Positions 11,281 through 22,554 of a DNA stretch of 27,129 bases are shown here, piece by piece. The stretch covers positions 36,524-63,652 of the forward strand of contig NW_003110489.1 of NCBI RefSeq assembly GCF_000003605.2, read 5' to 3'. Position 1 is the first letter of the stretch; each line of letters begins with the position of its first letter. The stretch is from Saccoglossus kowalevskii. Lineage: Eukaryota > Hemichordata > Enteropneusta > Harrimaniidae. Both the position numbers and the translations under genes were made by a program. The notes under the pieces were generated by a model that was given only the letters and a program-made list of their open reading frames with translations, had not been told where the DNA came from and ran no database searches.

Positions 11281-11758
11281 CTTCATTTTTTTAGTCGGTC
11301 ATTTCATACGGCTGTCAGAATGCATTCATGCGCCAGGGAACAAACATCCCATCATCTTCTGCTCACTGATTTCTTTTCTGCCAATGATTTACAGAAATTT
11401 GCAAATCGTGGGTCAATTTTAGGATTCCTATGAATTATGGATGTTGGTATTTTCCACGGCTATGTTGTAGAGCCGCAGTTATGGAATGTTTTGATTATTT
11501 GTCACGAGGGATGATCTTCGATTGATAGATCGCTTTGCGTTTCTGTCTGGAGAATCAATTTAATGTTGAAACGGAATTCAGTCACAGATGCGAAGCGAAT
11601 TGCTCCCGTACTGAATGGATTTTTGTATGCGTACTATTCAGATTTATAGCAAGCATAAAGTACATCGTAGACTAAAGATGACATGTGTGACATGTTTACA
11701 ATTCGCTCAGAGGGCATGCAAACACCCTAAAAAACATACATAAAATCATAGCAATAAA
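11281..11758 (+). other. Possible terminal exon context, not assigned
   Basis: A very good acceptor (TTTTTTATTTGTTTCAG, ending 11280) is followed by about 45 open codons in one frame and about 45 in another before stops. AATAAA lies at 11753-11758. This could be an alternative last exon or a non-coding RNA exon inside the APCDD1 intron. No homology is recognised. Confidence 0.12.
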
Positions 11759-12895
11759 GGAACGGACGCAGTTAATTTTATTTTCCTCTCAAAAAACAAA
11801 CTTTTGTGCCCAGGCACAAAGGATCGCTATGCGACGAAACAAGCGTTTTATTGCCAGCGTCATAAAAAGTTCAGAGTTCACGTAGTTGTTGATTTCGTAC
11901 GCACGATACCAAGGGCTGTACGCTTTTGTGTAGCAAGTGAGGTCAGTAGACAGTTGACATGATATTCAACAACACTGTGTTGTAACAAAACATTAAGTTA
12001 CATTCGTAATGACTCCACGAGATCTCAACACGAAAAGACGATGTTCATTTCCGCCGTTATGGAACTGGACAACCGTGAACGACACGACAGGCATCCGACA
12101 ATCGCTAAAAGCATTTTCCAGTCGATCCTAGTTATCACCACCACATAAATGCATTATGCGCACACTCCACGGAGTCTAGAACTTGAACTCGAATTTGAAA
12201 TGTCTCATTAACTCTGTGATTTTAAAACCACAAGACATGCCCCATGCGTTACGCACTCCCATGTGCATTTCAAAATGCTTGTACAAATATAACAGTTGTT
12301 TTAATTATTTTTAATATTCCAAACCACTTCACCTATAAAAGCAAAAGGACATTAATGTTGACGGGCCTGCAGATTGCTGTCTGTAATGGTTATGGGTCAG
12401 TACTCATTATTAGTCTATTTTCGGAATATATTAACACATTTGATATGAAGATGTGTGTCTCGCGCCCACTGAGTTCCTAAATCAACTTGAAGTTTCCAAA
12501 TTACTAACTGGGATGGGCTGATTGTAACTAATTGATCGGAGGCGAAGAAAGGAAAAAAGAAACATTCGTACGTTTTAAAATAAACAAATCTGGGAATAAA
12601 CTTGAATAAAAACATAATTAACGTCCGTCATATGTGAATAATCTTTTTGAAAAATCAAATTCCTATAGCTCACCTTCTAATTTAACATAATAACTGAATG
12701 ATCGCTTCAATTATCAAAGAGTGACACGAGTTTGCTGTTAATGTCGCGAAGTGCAAAACACTATTAATTAAGTTATTAATTATATTTATTCAAAATTCTA
12801 AAAGTTTTTAATTATTGCTTAGTAATTTTTTCCATGCGTCTTCAATTTCGAATTGTTGCATTCCTCTTGGAAGTGTCTAACACCCACGCTGTGAC

Positions 12896-12983
12896 CACAC
12901 CTGGCTGGCATGCACACATGATTACACGATCACACCTGGCTGGCATGCACACATGATTACACGATCACACCTGGCTGACCTGC
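12896..12983. repeat. 35-bp tandem duplication, 2.5 copies
   Basis: The unit starts CACACCTGGCTGGCATGCAC and continues to a TTACACGAT end. It is present twice without change (12896 and 12931), followed by a partial third copy from 12966 that diverges after CTGGCTG. The identity of the copies suggests a recent slippage event. Confidence 0.95.
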
Positions 12984-13940
12984 AACGTGGCGTTGCTTAC
13001 CAATCATGTTTAGCCTTAAACGAAATCCCCAACGTGCTCCCATTGACCCGATGTCGGTGCCACCACAGAACATTTGAAAGCAAAATGGCGGTTATAGACC
13101 TGTGACATGGTAACGGCATTGGCCTCTACGCAACCACACAAATACGACTTTCTTTCAAATATGCCCCCTTGGCCTCAGAAATTGGCAATTGGATTGGAAC
13201 AAACGCGAATATGATCACGAAAATCTCTCGCTGACGTTTAATTTAAACGCTAACAAGAAGCATCGTTAAATTTCCCCACTTCTGATGTTGCCGTGTAACA
13301 ATCGATCCTACAACACTCTCTGGAGTGAACTTGATAGATAGGGAACCTCATCGACCTTTGACCCAAGGGGAAATGAAGGGTACTCGCAATCATCGCCGTG
13401 GCATATACATTATGTATTTTACACCGTTAATTCATTACTCCACTGGATCTTTTGACCTTTTATGACAAGAAGGAATTGTTTTCCACGAGTTTCGTGAATA
13501 TGACAGGCGACAATTTATTTGGTGTTTTAGGACATAAATCCGATCTGCTTGAATCGGATATTCAGGTTGCCTGATCTTACTTGTGTCGCTCGACAGTGGC
13601 TATATTGCGAGGCATGGGAAATGCGTCGCTCATTAGCATACAGCAGACGTCTCCGAAGTCTCAGCACCACGTGTACTTATAGGCGGCTATGCAGTTGCAT
13701 TTCTAAAGCATGTAAGCAGTTATAACATCCGACGTAATTACCTGCGTTGATAGTCCTTCAGAACACGTGACATGGCTGATTTGTAAATAAAGAGTGTGTA
13801 ATCCATAGGGACAATTCATTGAGCACCGATATTAGGGGCGGGGGTTTGTCAGTGTAGTGTCAAAATGTAAAGCAGGTTGTCATATACTACGATAGGATCA
13901 CGGCACCTGTGAACGAATTGACTGTGAATTATAGCAACTC

Positions 13941-13990
13941 NNNNNNNNNNNNNNNNNNNNNNNNNNNNNNNNNNNNNNNNNNNNNNNNNN
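13941..13990. other. Assembly gap (50 N)
   Basis: Exactly fifty N, a length often used as a placeholder for an unknown distance. The left flank is unique sequence and the right flank begins inside minisatellite B. The missing sequence may therefore include unique DNA as well as repeat. It lies in the intron where APCDD1 domain 1 exons are expected. Confidence 1.
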
Positions 13991-14637
13991 CAGCAAACTA
14001 TATAAACACTCGAAAACCCCTAGCAAACTATCTAAAAACTCGAAAACCCCTAGCAAATCATTTAACAAATCGATAACCCCTAGCAAACGATGTAAACACT
14101 CGATAACCCTAGCAAACGATATAAAAACTCGCTAACCCCAAGCAAACTATATAAACACTCGAAAACCCCTAGCAAACTATCTAAAAACTCGAAAACCCCT
14201 AGCAAATAATTTAACAAATCGATAACCCCTAGCAAACGATGTAAACACTCGATAACCCCTAGCAAACTATATAAAAACTCGATAACCCCAGCAAACTATA
14301 TAAACACTCGAAAACCCCTAGCAAACTATCTAAAAACTCGAAAACCCCTAGCAAATCATATAACAAATCGATAACCCCTAGAAAACGATGTAAACACTCG
14401 ATAACCCCTAGCAAACTATATAAAAACTCGATAACCCCAGCAAACGATATGCAAACTCTATAACCCTTAGCAAATGATGCAAGAATTTGACAACAGCTAG
14501 AAAATTATGTAAAAACTCTTTACCCTCTAGCAAACTATATAAAAATCCGATAACCCCCATAGCGCACGATATAAAATTCTGCACCCCTAGCAAAATGATG
14601 TAAACAATTGACACCCCTAGCAAACGTTGTCTAAAAA
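13991..14637. repeat. Minisatellite B: 30-bp unit in 148-149-bp higher-order blocks
   Basis: The unit has the form CAAACTATATAAACACTCG plus A(A/T)AACCCCTAG. Five variant units make a block: ACTATATAAACAC, ACTATCTAAAAAC, ATCATTTAACAAA, ACGATGTAAACAC and A(C/T)(G/T)ATATAAAAAC types. The block starts recur at 13993, 14142 and 14290. The last units (14440-14637) are more diverged and mark an old array edge. Since 30 is a multiple of three, the minus strand reads as an open decapeptide repeat (LLGVFEFLDS-like) in pieces across the array. This is a consequence of the period, not evidence of a protein. Confidence 0.95.
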
Positions 14638-15666
14638 GTATCCGAGTATTACTTGACTTCTTTAATTAATTCATGACTCCAGTTTCCAGTTACTGAAATT
14701 ATTGCAGTGGACCAACACAACTCTTTCCTTGGTTTTAGGGATTAACCTAATACAATTAAATAACTTTCTCCTGTCGATGTGCAGTCATAACGGATCATCG
14801 TGCACAGTATATGTACACAAACTAGCGATTCTCTTGCAAGAACTCGAGTAACACACGTATGCATTTGTTTTTTTTATGAGGCTTCTAACATGTGACGAAG
14901 AAAGTGATACAAATATGATTTTAGTATTGAAGATTTCACAAGAGCATAGAATATTACAGTATGTCAACGTGTTCTGTAGACGCGGGCGCTAATCGCGGTG
15001 CCTTGTATTTTACACTCACCAACTACTGAGGAGGAGTGCTGAGAAATAGATACGACTTCGAGTGCTCATTTAATTGCCGTCTGAGAGTTCCAACTCGAGC
15101 CTTTGGAGCACATCGGATGCCCAACGAATAATATGAAGCAAGAATTTTTTTCGTGTATTCTAAAGATGCGACCAACTTTATTAGACTTTTGGAAGGACGA
15201 CACGGAAGTTATCAAGTTGCCAGTAAATCATTGCTATCCCCTTGCACCCTCCCATGTGTGCGTTTCATGTAAAGATGCTTAAAATATCGAATGTCACATT
15301 TCGATTAGCCTCATCTGACCCCTGGACGCATCAGTGATCTTGCCGGCGTTAATTCACTCATTCGTTTTCACTGCGGGATATCACAACTTCTCTTTTCCCG
15401 ATCCTTGATGAAACTTGAAAACGATACTAGTTTTTAAAAATTCAACAAGGAGCTGCGCTATGGTTGTTTCGCCTTGGGAGATGCTCACATCGCTCAGTAT
15501 ATCTGGTACTTATTAACGTGTGTAGTTAGTGGGGGTTGCTCCATCGATCTGATTCATCTGCCGATCTGTCTCGTTATCAGACGCTTCTCATCGCTAATAG
15601 GTCTGTGCCCAGAATTAATGGCCAGCGCGCTTTGTACGGGTGTATTTTTTTTCTTTAACCAAATAG

Positions 15667-15769
15667 GATTAAACGCAAAATAAAACGCACCAGAAGGAAT
15701 TTCAGAACTCATAAGCTCATATTATTGAATAGGTCAGAACAAGAAATACGTTTTGTTGTGTGTTGTGCG
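15667..15769 (+). other. Phase-compatible exon-like segment, not APCDD1-like
   Basis: The acceptor TTTTTTTTCTTTAACCAAATAG and the donor GCG|gtgaga bracket 103 bases. Using the two bases left by the exon at 8373-8493, the segment is open and ends in phase 0, as the exon at 21799 requires. The peptide is very basic (IKRKIKRTRRNFRTHK) and lacks CEVR and every other domain 1 motif, so I do not call it coding. Confidence 0.1.
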
Positions 15770-18700
15770 GTGAGAGCTCTAGATCCCATCATGTGACATG
15801 CTCCAAGATTGTTCTTTCTGTTCACGCCATTCTAAACGCGTGTTTCAAGCTGTCTAAAGAGCGGAAATGGCGCTACTCCCCTCTGACTAGATAACCCTAT
15901 CTGAATACATTCTCAGGCATAATATTACATTAGCGCGTATTCTTTTCATTCCCGGGGAAATAATACAAATAACAGTGGACATTTAGTGGTTACATTTCAA
16001 GATGAGGCAGAATGTTATCGTACCCTGCCATCTCGCTGACCCCCGTACAAGGACTCCATCACAGTTGGGTACGCCGTGTCGATTTCAGATATGCCCACTT
16101 ACATACTTGCCCCGCTGAGGTCACGTGACCCAACCCCGCATGTTAATAGGAACAGTATGCTGTGAACATGTCAATATTACGTACGTTAGAAGTATTATTT
16201 ATTTTGTGTCGTTCATGGTTTGTAAACATTTGGATTCAATAGTCAAGAAAATTGTTATACGAAGTAAAACGCAACAATCATGGACAGACAAATGTATCCG
16301 AATCTATATAATGAAAAGTGCAATGACCCTATTTTTTCTTTGATTACATTCAAATATGCCAATTTAGCGTCTTCGTGTGAGAAATATCGAGCATCATATG
16401 TACTAATCAATTTGCAAAACAATTTCCGCGATGCATTATTGAACAGTCGCCTTACCTGTCAAGTCCGGTTCGGTCCATCTATTAAAATACACTCTTTGTT
16501 AACTGTTATATTTTCCATTGCTCACTATCTGTGAAGTTGTGTCAGTAAATTTGCAAAGTTTCCCGAATTACTTGTTCGACTTTTTATTATTTTTGTTGTT
16601 AAAAAAAACACGCGACAGTGATGGGATAAAATCTAAATATTCAATTTTTTCTGCTCGAGTGTTCAGTCTGATAAAAATGGAGATTAGAGAAAAAAATCCG
16701 AATAGAGTCGATTATATTCTACGTATAGACACTGATTAAAAATACTCAAAATGAAAAAAAAAACCTGCGAACAAAATCGATGATTTGAGGGGCTTCAATT
16801 GGCGGCAAATTATACTCTGAGGATGATTCGATGTCATCGTGATGAAAAAGCTGAAGAAATCCCACATTTTTAACTCTTTGATGTTTGCCGACAGATGAGG
16901 ATGATACTAGCTTTGTATAATTCTGTTTAATACGATGCAAGTGAATTCGCATTGCAATGGTTTCTATATTTCAAATGTTTCCATGCGTTTATTGATACGC
17001 GTGTTTGGCTCGCTACTTTCAACTTGACATTTGATAAAACGCCAAACCGTTTTGGCTTTTGAGTTTTGGTTTGGATACTGAATAGTTAAACCAAACCACC
17101 AATTTTAAACTTGTTAATGCCCATCCTTCCTAGTGAGAATTGATAAATGGTGGACGTCCTGGCATTTCCGCTACGTGCCGTTAATTAAAATGCGTATTTA
17201 ATTACATTCATACAGATATCAATAATTACGGTATTTGGGGTGATAGTATAGGTTACGGTATGAAGCTAGTTAAAGGTTAATTGTTCCCCGCTGCGCAATA
17301 CCGTATTAACGCCAAGTGAGAGCGGACTACCCGTCATGCCAAGTGCCAGCCACCGACGCGGCGAGCACACCTTTATTCACCATGTCACGGTCTGGATACA
17401 ATGCACCAAACATCTCCCATGATTAGCTGACTGTTACTGCAGCGTAAACCGATACATTCTTGCAACTCGCTCCAAGCTATCGGAATTCCGAAACGATCTG
17501 TCTTTTCTCGTCCAAAACGCCAGTCATGGCCACCTAGAAATGACAATATAACAGTGTTACCCAGTCTGAAGAGAGATTAGTATCAACTGTGACGCATCGC
17601 CTGCGGGACATTGCCCTCAACGTCGCAGGTCACCACTTATTCCCATCGAGCCCTGGCTGAATTAAAACTTGAGTGCCAATAGCGTAATAAGCGGGATTGT
17701 CAACAACATGCACAGTTTCGTAGTAAACCATTTTCCCGCCAAAATACCACTCTTCGTTTCTGCTTTAGTACTGGAATTTAACGTACGATTGACTTTAAAA
17801 TGTTGCAATTTTAATAAAAAAATAATATGACGAATTTGCATTCTTTGCGAATTATTTCGACGACCAGTCTCCATGTTTACCCTACCCTAGGATTGTCGCG
17901 ATAAACTTAGGGAAGCACAATTTTATATATATAAACCACGGTTACTAGAAGAACCGCGTATAAACGTACATTTTCACTGCTGGGCCACCTTATTGTAATG
18001 CGGCCATCTTAATCGTCCAATAATTTTCAGTACGCATGAAACTGATTCCCCCATATTCTTTGGCATCGTCTGGGAGTATATATTTGACGCACAACATTTT
18101 GACTGTTTCTACTTTTTTTAAATTTCGTATATGCTGATTATAATAAGGGGACATGCACGTGGCCTTTCACTGTGTGTTTGCGCTCATTGCCCCATCTTTC
18201 TTACTCTGGAGGTGAAGGAGATTCGGTGGTGCATCAACGCTAATTTGCACCTGCTCACACCAGTGCGCCCAATGCGTGACGACGATTGCTTTGCTAATGA
18301 TTCAAAACACTCGCTAATAATTTATTTCGCTCCGTGTGATTCGAATTTATGAATGTCTCATTCACACTCATGCACGTTATAATTAGGAATTGACTGTACG
18401 CATGATTATTGGCCCTTTACATGTTGTTACCTCGACAGACTGCGGAACAGCGAACCTGAGTAAAATGAGCAATATTGTGATGTAGCGAGCGCCTCAGTGT
18501 GACCTTTGGAATTATCGCCTCAGCAGCTTAACAAATATGCCATTCCAACCCATTGTACCGTTTGTCACTTGTTGTTGTCACTTAATCTAAGTTGTTGTTT
18601 TTCTGCCCTCCCGATCCGACGCTTCATCAAATTTCAGTTTTGCGTGAAAAAAATATATATGTGAAAATATAAATATGTTTTGCGTTTTTTTTTTGTCAGA

Positions 18701-19232
18701 AATACTATCTTATCTACCTCCATGCTTAATCCGAAGAAAGCTGATCGCAGTTGTGATTCAGTTCTAGTCGTTTCTAATCATTCGCACGAAAACACAACAT
18801 AGGGATAACATATGCTACGATCAAAGCGTCATTCATACAGCCTTCTTTCCGTCAAAATTGAATGCGACTTACGGATAAAATTTTTAGAGGCTAACTAAAA
18901 TATTGCTGTGGTGGAATTCGAACGTACACACTGCATTATTCAGGTAATAACATTTGTGTATTGTCAGTAGTGCTTAGTGAATGACGATGTCATTACGACC
19001 AGGGAATGCAAACTATCCCCAGGGACGGCACAAATTAATAGTAGTATTTATCCTTACAATCATCATTGACAAACTAGATGGATAAGAGTACACTCGGGAG
19101 TCACTTTATGTGCCATCGATGGGTGTGCTGGAATTTAGGCTCGTTCGACAACATTAATTGGTAGATGCAGATTAACTTTTAAGAGATCTATATCAACTAC
19201 GTGTGAGTCACACGCTGGCGTTTTTAAAACAA

Positions 19233-19316
19233 CGATGCGCTTTATTGAGTAAGCTAGGTAGTATCGGGAAACGGCGATGTGTTTTTTTGAGTAAGTGGGG
19301 GAGTATCCGGACTTTA
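19233..19316. repeat. Imperfect 42-bp tandem duplication
   Basis: CGATGCGCTTTATTGAGTAA at 19233 and CGATGTGTTTTTTTGAGTAA at 19275 begin two 42-base copies that share GTAGTATCGG/GAGTATCCGG further in. The period is a multiple of three, so one frame shows a repeated LSK-GSI peptide. No gene is implied. Confidence 0.8.
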
Positions 19317-21798
19317 AAAAAAGGAAACGTTTTCGCACTGTTATATGACGACCAAGTAGGAGCACGAAATAATATTTTGTTTCTGTTGAACAAGACCGTT
19401 TTAAAACCGATGTTTATCGAAATGAAAATTGGGCGTAATTGCTACACGAAATATTACATTCGACTGCCAGGGCATGCTTGCATAAGCCTCACTATAAATT
19501 GATTAACCAATCACGTGCAGCAAATATTGTGCAAATTTGCATATTTGAATGACACCGTTTGTTCCATGGAATGGCAGATTTTATTTGGAGTGTAATTTGA
19601 CTTATTTGTATTCAAATTTCCTCCTTCTTTAAGTGTTGTTTTTTGCCACAATACTGAACTGATGTATAAGGAAACGAATGGTTATGACGGGTTTATGTCG
19701 AATTTCATGTGCCTGTGGGGCTTTCCTAAGGCTGCCTATCATTTAAACTCAGTGACCCATGTATACACCAGGTCAGATCAAGAAAATGACTTCTCGCGTC
19801 GCGGCCTGTACTCTCGTAATCGTATAAATTGTTTTAATAGTGATGGTAATAAATCGCGAGTTCAGGTACGAATATATAAAATGTGGATGATATGAACTAC
19901 TGTTATACAATACCTTGTTTCGTCTCCAGTGTATGTTTAGTACATATTACCATCAGTGTCAGCACTGACAGGATCATGCGCGGTATTAAAGTTGTAAATT
20001 ACCACGTAAAACTTCTGAAGATGAGAGTTAACTAATTCTGACTTGCAAATTAACCTCCCTTTCCCGCGGTTCCTTTGAGATGTAAAACCCGCACTCACTT
20101 GGGCGAATTAAGACCTCTGCAATAGCTTGATTTGAACTGGGGGTTAGGATGGAAAATCAGGGCGCAGTGTCGGCGATGGTGAACTCAGAGGCGGAATAAA
20201 TGCAGACACGTTAAGTTAATATGAATACGTTTACGTTTCATTTCCCAGCTGTCTAGTAACAAGGCTTGCTCATCAATCCACCTGACAATCAAATAAATTG
20301 GCAACCTGGTTTAAATAAGATTTAAAGTCTTTCCAAGACATTAAGTGATTTTCTTCGTTAATAAGTCTTTAAGTTTGCGACATGCCAATGGAGCTGTGGG
20401 GATGTGGTGGGGTGGGTCCAGATTACTCTCCCCTGTGTTCTTTGTCCTTGTTTGCTAAGATATGGAGCATATACAATTTACGTGCAATTACCGATTCCAC
20501 TTAATTTCAATTGGTATCAATTTATTAAAATAAATTGTTGTAAATGACGGAAGCTCTTGTATAATGTATCGATATGTCACCAGTCGGTGTATATTCAATC
20601 AATTTATATTCAGTGCACGACTGGCGCTCGAACGCACAAATGCATTGGTCTGTGTCCCCACTGTCTCGCGCACAAATACAGCGGACGGCTTCTTCGGCAA
20701 CCTAGTAACTCTGAAAGCGTTGTTTTATTATCATCTAATGCTCGTTTGTGTTGTGTCGTTTTTATTTGGCGAGTTTTAAAGTCACATGCACAGTTACAAT
20801 CCCACGTACATATTGCACTGAATAGGAATTCACAATTGAAAAATGCTACTCGTCACGTCGGACCAGCCTCGTCCCAGAGCAAGTTTGTAAGTTGTGGAAT
20901 GCATATAGTTACAAATGTCTCGCCTCCGGCACATCTAAATGAAAACAAATCATTGTCAAAGTGCCCACGGCCAACTTCATCGCTATTCGAGTCACGCGAT
21001 TTATGAGGGATTTACAGGTGTCAGCCATATTGTATGCAAATGTCATATAGCAAAATGATTTACAAGATGTATAACTTTAGCTGCGTTCCCCATTAACCCT
21101 CAAATCTCTTTATCTCATGCGTCCAGAGATTTACCAGAAAGGACTTAAGATAAATCTTACCCTAAAAAACTATGAATAATTTTAAAACATTGAAATTGGC
21201 TATAAATTAAATATATGGTGACTGGGGTCGCACGGAGGAGAAAAAAAGCTCGATGCTCAGAAATGCTATTGGATATGTATTCGTATCAAATATTGATGTA
21301 TGTCACGACAGAGCTCATCGACCCCTTAACGTTTTCGTTTTATTGCCCTGTTCCCAAGTAAGGTATTTTGATTCATGGACCTCGTCTGTGTGTCCCAGCG
21401 GAACACATGACCCATATCTATTCATCATAGTGTGCCCAGTTGCAGTAGTGAACTTGACTGTTATACGTGACAACTATTGTAGTCATGGCTGCAGGTGATA
21501 TTCTGAAATGAACTTGTTATACAACTAATGTAGCCACTGTGAATGTGTTGAATGTGAAGCAACGAGGCATTTTGTGAAACAAATTGCCATTGATCATTAT
21601 TTTTATTACATTTTGTTGGCGCGCAAACGATTGACATGTCACGTGTTGTGAACGATTTTTATATTGATTTGCGAGGCACGAATAAGTGGGAATGTATATA
21701 GCATTTCTCTTCTGTCAAAATATTATTAATGTACACCCATTATAAAAAAAAAAAAACGTCAGCCGTCGTTAACTGTTTTTAATATTTATTTTTTACAG

Positions 21799-22554
21799 GA
21801 CAATTGCAGCGTCTGCCAACTTCTCGACAATTCCGATGACGTCAATCCTCCGATCTTCCCAGCTCAATCCGAATACCCCGTCATCCTCCACGGCGAGTGG
21901 GTCAGTTCGAGATGTGAAGTGCGCCCTCAGGTATTCTTTCTAATTAGGCACCTAATTTTCCATGGCAACCACACCTGGGAAGGCTATTACCACCACTACT
22001 CCGACCCTTTCTGCAGAAATCCAACTTTCTCGTTGTATGCGAAGGGGTATCACTCGGAGGGATTAAAATCGGATATTGTGAGGGGTGGCACCGAGTATGA
22101 CTTTATAACAACTGAAATGAGGATCACACCCAAGGATACTGGTACGACGGAACTGCTAAACGTTTTCGAAGGGGACGAATTGTGTGGACAACAAGGAACG
22201 TGGAAACTTGGCACTGAGCAGGATGTTACGCAGACCTACGGCTGTGCAGCTTTGGGAATACGCTTGCCTCACACTGAATACGAACTGATGCGAATGGAGT
22301 ATGACGCATTTCGCCGCACGGTGCTCTTGTACAACGGCCAGCGACCTAGCGATGGTAGCAACCCAACGACGGCCGATAAACGACCGACGTCATACCAAAC
22401 GCCACTGGTTCAGTGCGGTGGCATCAATATCTTATCAAGAGACTCTAACTCGGACTCCTCAGACAATGACAATTCACTGAACAGTGCCCCTTCAACACCT
22501 TGGCAACATGTCGCCCTGGCAACGTTGCTTCTGAACAGCATTCTCTTATCTTAG
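21799..22554 (+). CDS. APCDD1: APCDD1-like terminal coding exon: complete second APCDD1 domain, tail and stop
   Basis: This exon encodes the C-terminal 251 residues of an APCDD1 protein. In vertebrates APCDD1 is a membrane-tethered Wnt inhibitor reported to bind Wnt ligand and LRP5. The exon starts after a strong acceptor (TATTTTTTACAG) in phase 0 with DNCSVC, followed by a Pro-rich linker (residues 14-27). [13 protein letters not shown] (31-43) opens domain 2. NHT (57-59) is an N-glycosylation sequon. [61 protein letters not shown] and [10 protein letters not shown] follow in the family order. All match human APCDD1 segment by segment, and the expected cysteines are present. A Ser/Asp/Asn-rich spacer precedes the last 17 residues, [17 protein letters not shown], which are hydrophobic and end at TAG. 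The conserved block encoding RPQVFFLI runs straight through a CAG|GTATTC that could mimic a donor, so no intron is called there. Confidence 0.97.
   Translation, partial: DNCSVCQLLDNSDDVNPPIFPAQSEYPVILHGEWVSSRCEVRPQVFFLIRHLIFHGNHTWEGYYHHYSDPFCRNPTFSLYAKGYHSEGLKSDIVRGGTEYDFITTEMRITPKDTGTTELLNVFEGDELCGQQGTWKLGTEQDVTQTYGCAALGIRLPHTEYELMRMEYDAFRRTVLLYNGQRPSDGSNPTTADKRPTSYQTPLVQCGGINILSRDSNSDSSDNDNSLNSAPSTPWQHVALATLLLNSILLS

Larger units (their letters stand above)
8494..13940 (+). other. APCDD1 intron, left of the assembly gap
   Basis: The donor is GTAAGA at 8494. No sequence matching the rest of APCDD1 domain 1 (CEVRPGPE-, GGTE-like or CEC-like motifs) was found by reading the + strand. Well-formed but unassigned splice contexts occur at 9931-10027, 10836-10883 and 11281. 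A 35-bp tandem duplication lies at 12896-12983. Otherwise the sequence is unremarkable AT-rich DNA. Confidence 0.55.
14638..21798 (+). other. APCDD1 intron, right of the assembly gap
   Basis: About 7.2 kb with no recognised exon. It contains a phase-compatible but non-homologous exon-like segment (15667-15769), a 42-bp imperfect duplication (19233-19316), a long frame at 20557-21006 that lacks an upstream ATG, and a good donor (CCCAA|gtaagg) near 21359 without a matching acceptor. It ends in a T-rich tract and the CAG acceptor of the last coding exon. Confidence 0.55.

Noticed and set aside
13898-14623. Minus-strand decapeptide-repeat protein (LLGVFEFLDS-like)
   Set aside because: It is the translation of a 30-bp minisatellite. 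Any repeat with a period divisible by three stays open when one unit is open, and the frame breaks where units lose a base.
20557-21006. Open frame of 149 codons on the + strand
   Set aside because: It has no ATG in frame until about residue 114, no recognisable domain, and no acceptor or donor framing it. A frame of this length is only marginally unusual for a 27-kb window of this composition.
21200-21360. Possible APCDD1 exon just before the last exon, ending at CCCAA|gtaagg in phase 0 with a VFVSNID...HRP stretch loosely like the LFLGDI...YRP region of domain 1
   Set aside because: No acceptor is visible upstream after the in-frame stop, and the similarity is too short and gapped to trust. 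The donor and phase alone are weak evidence.
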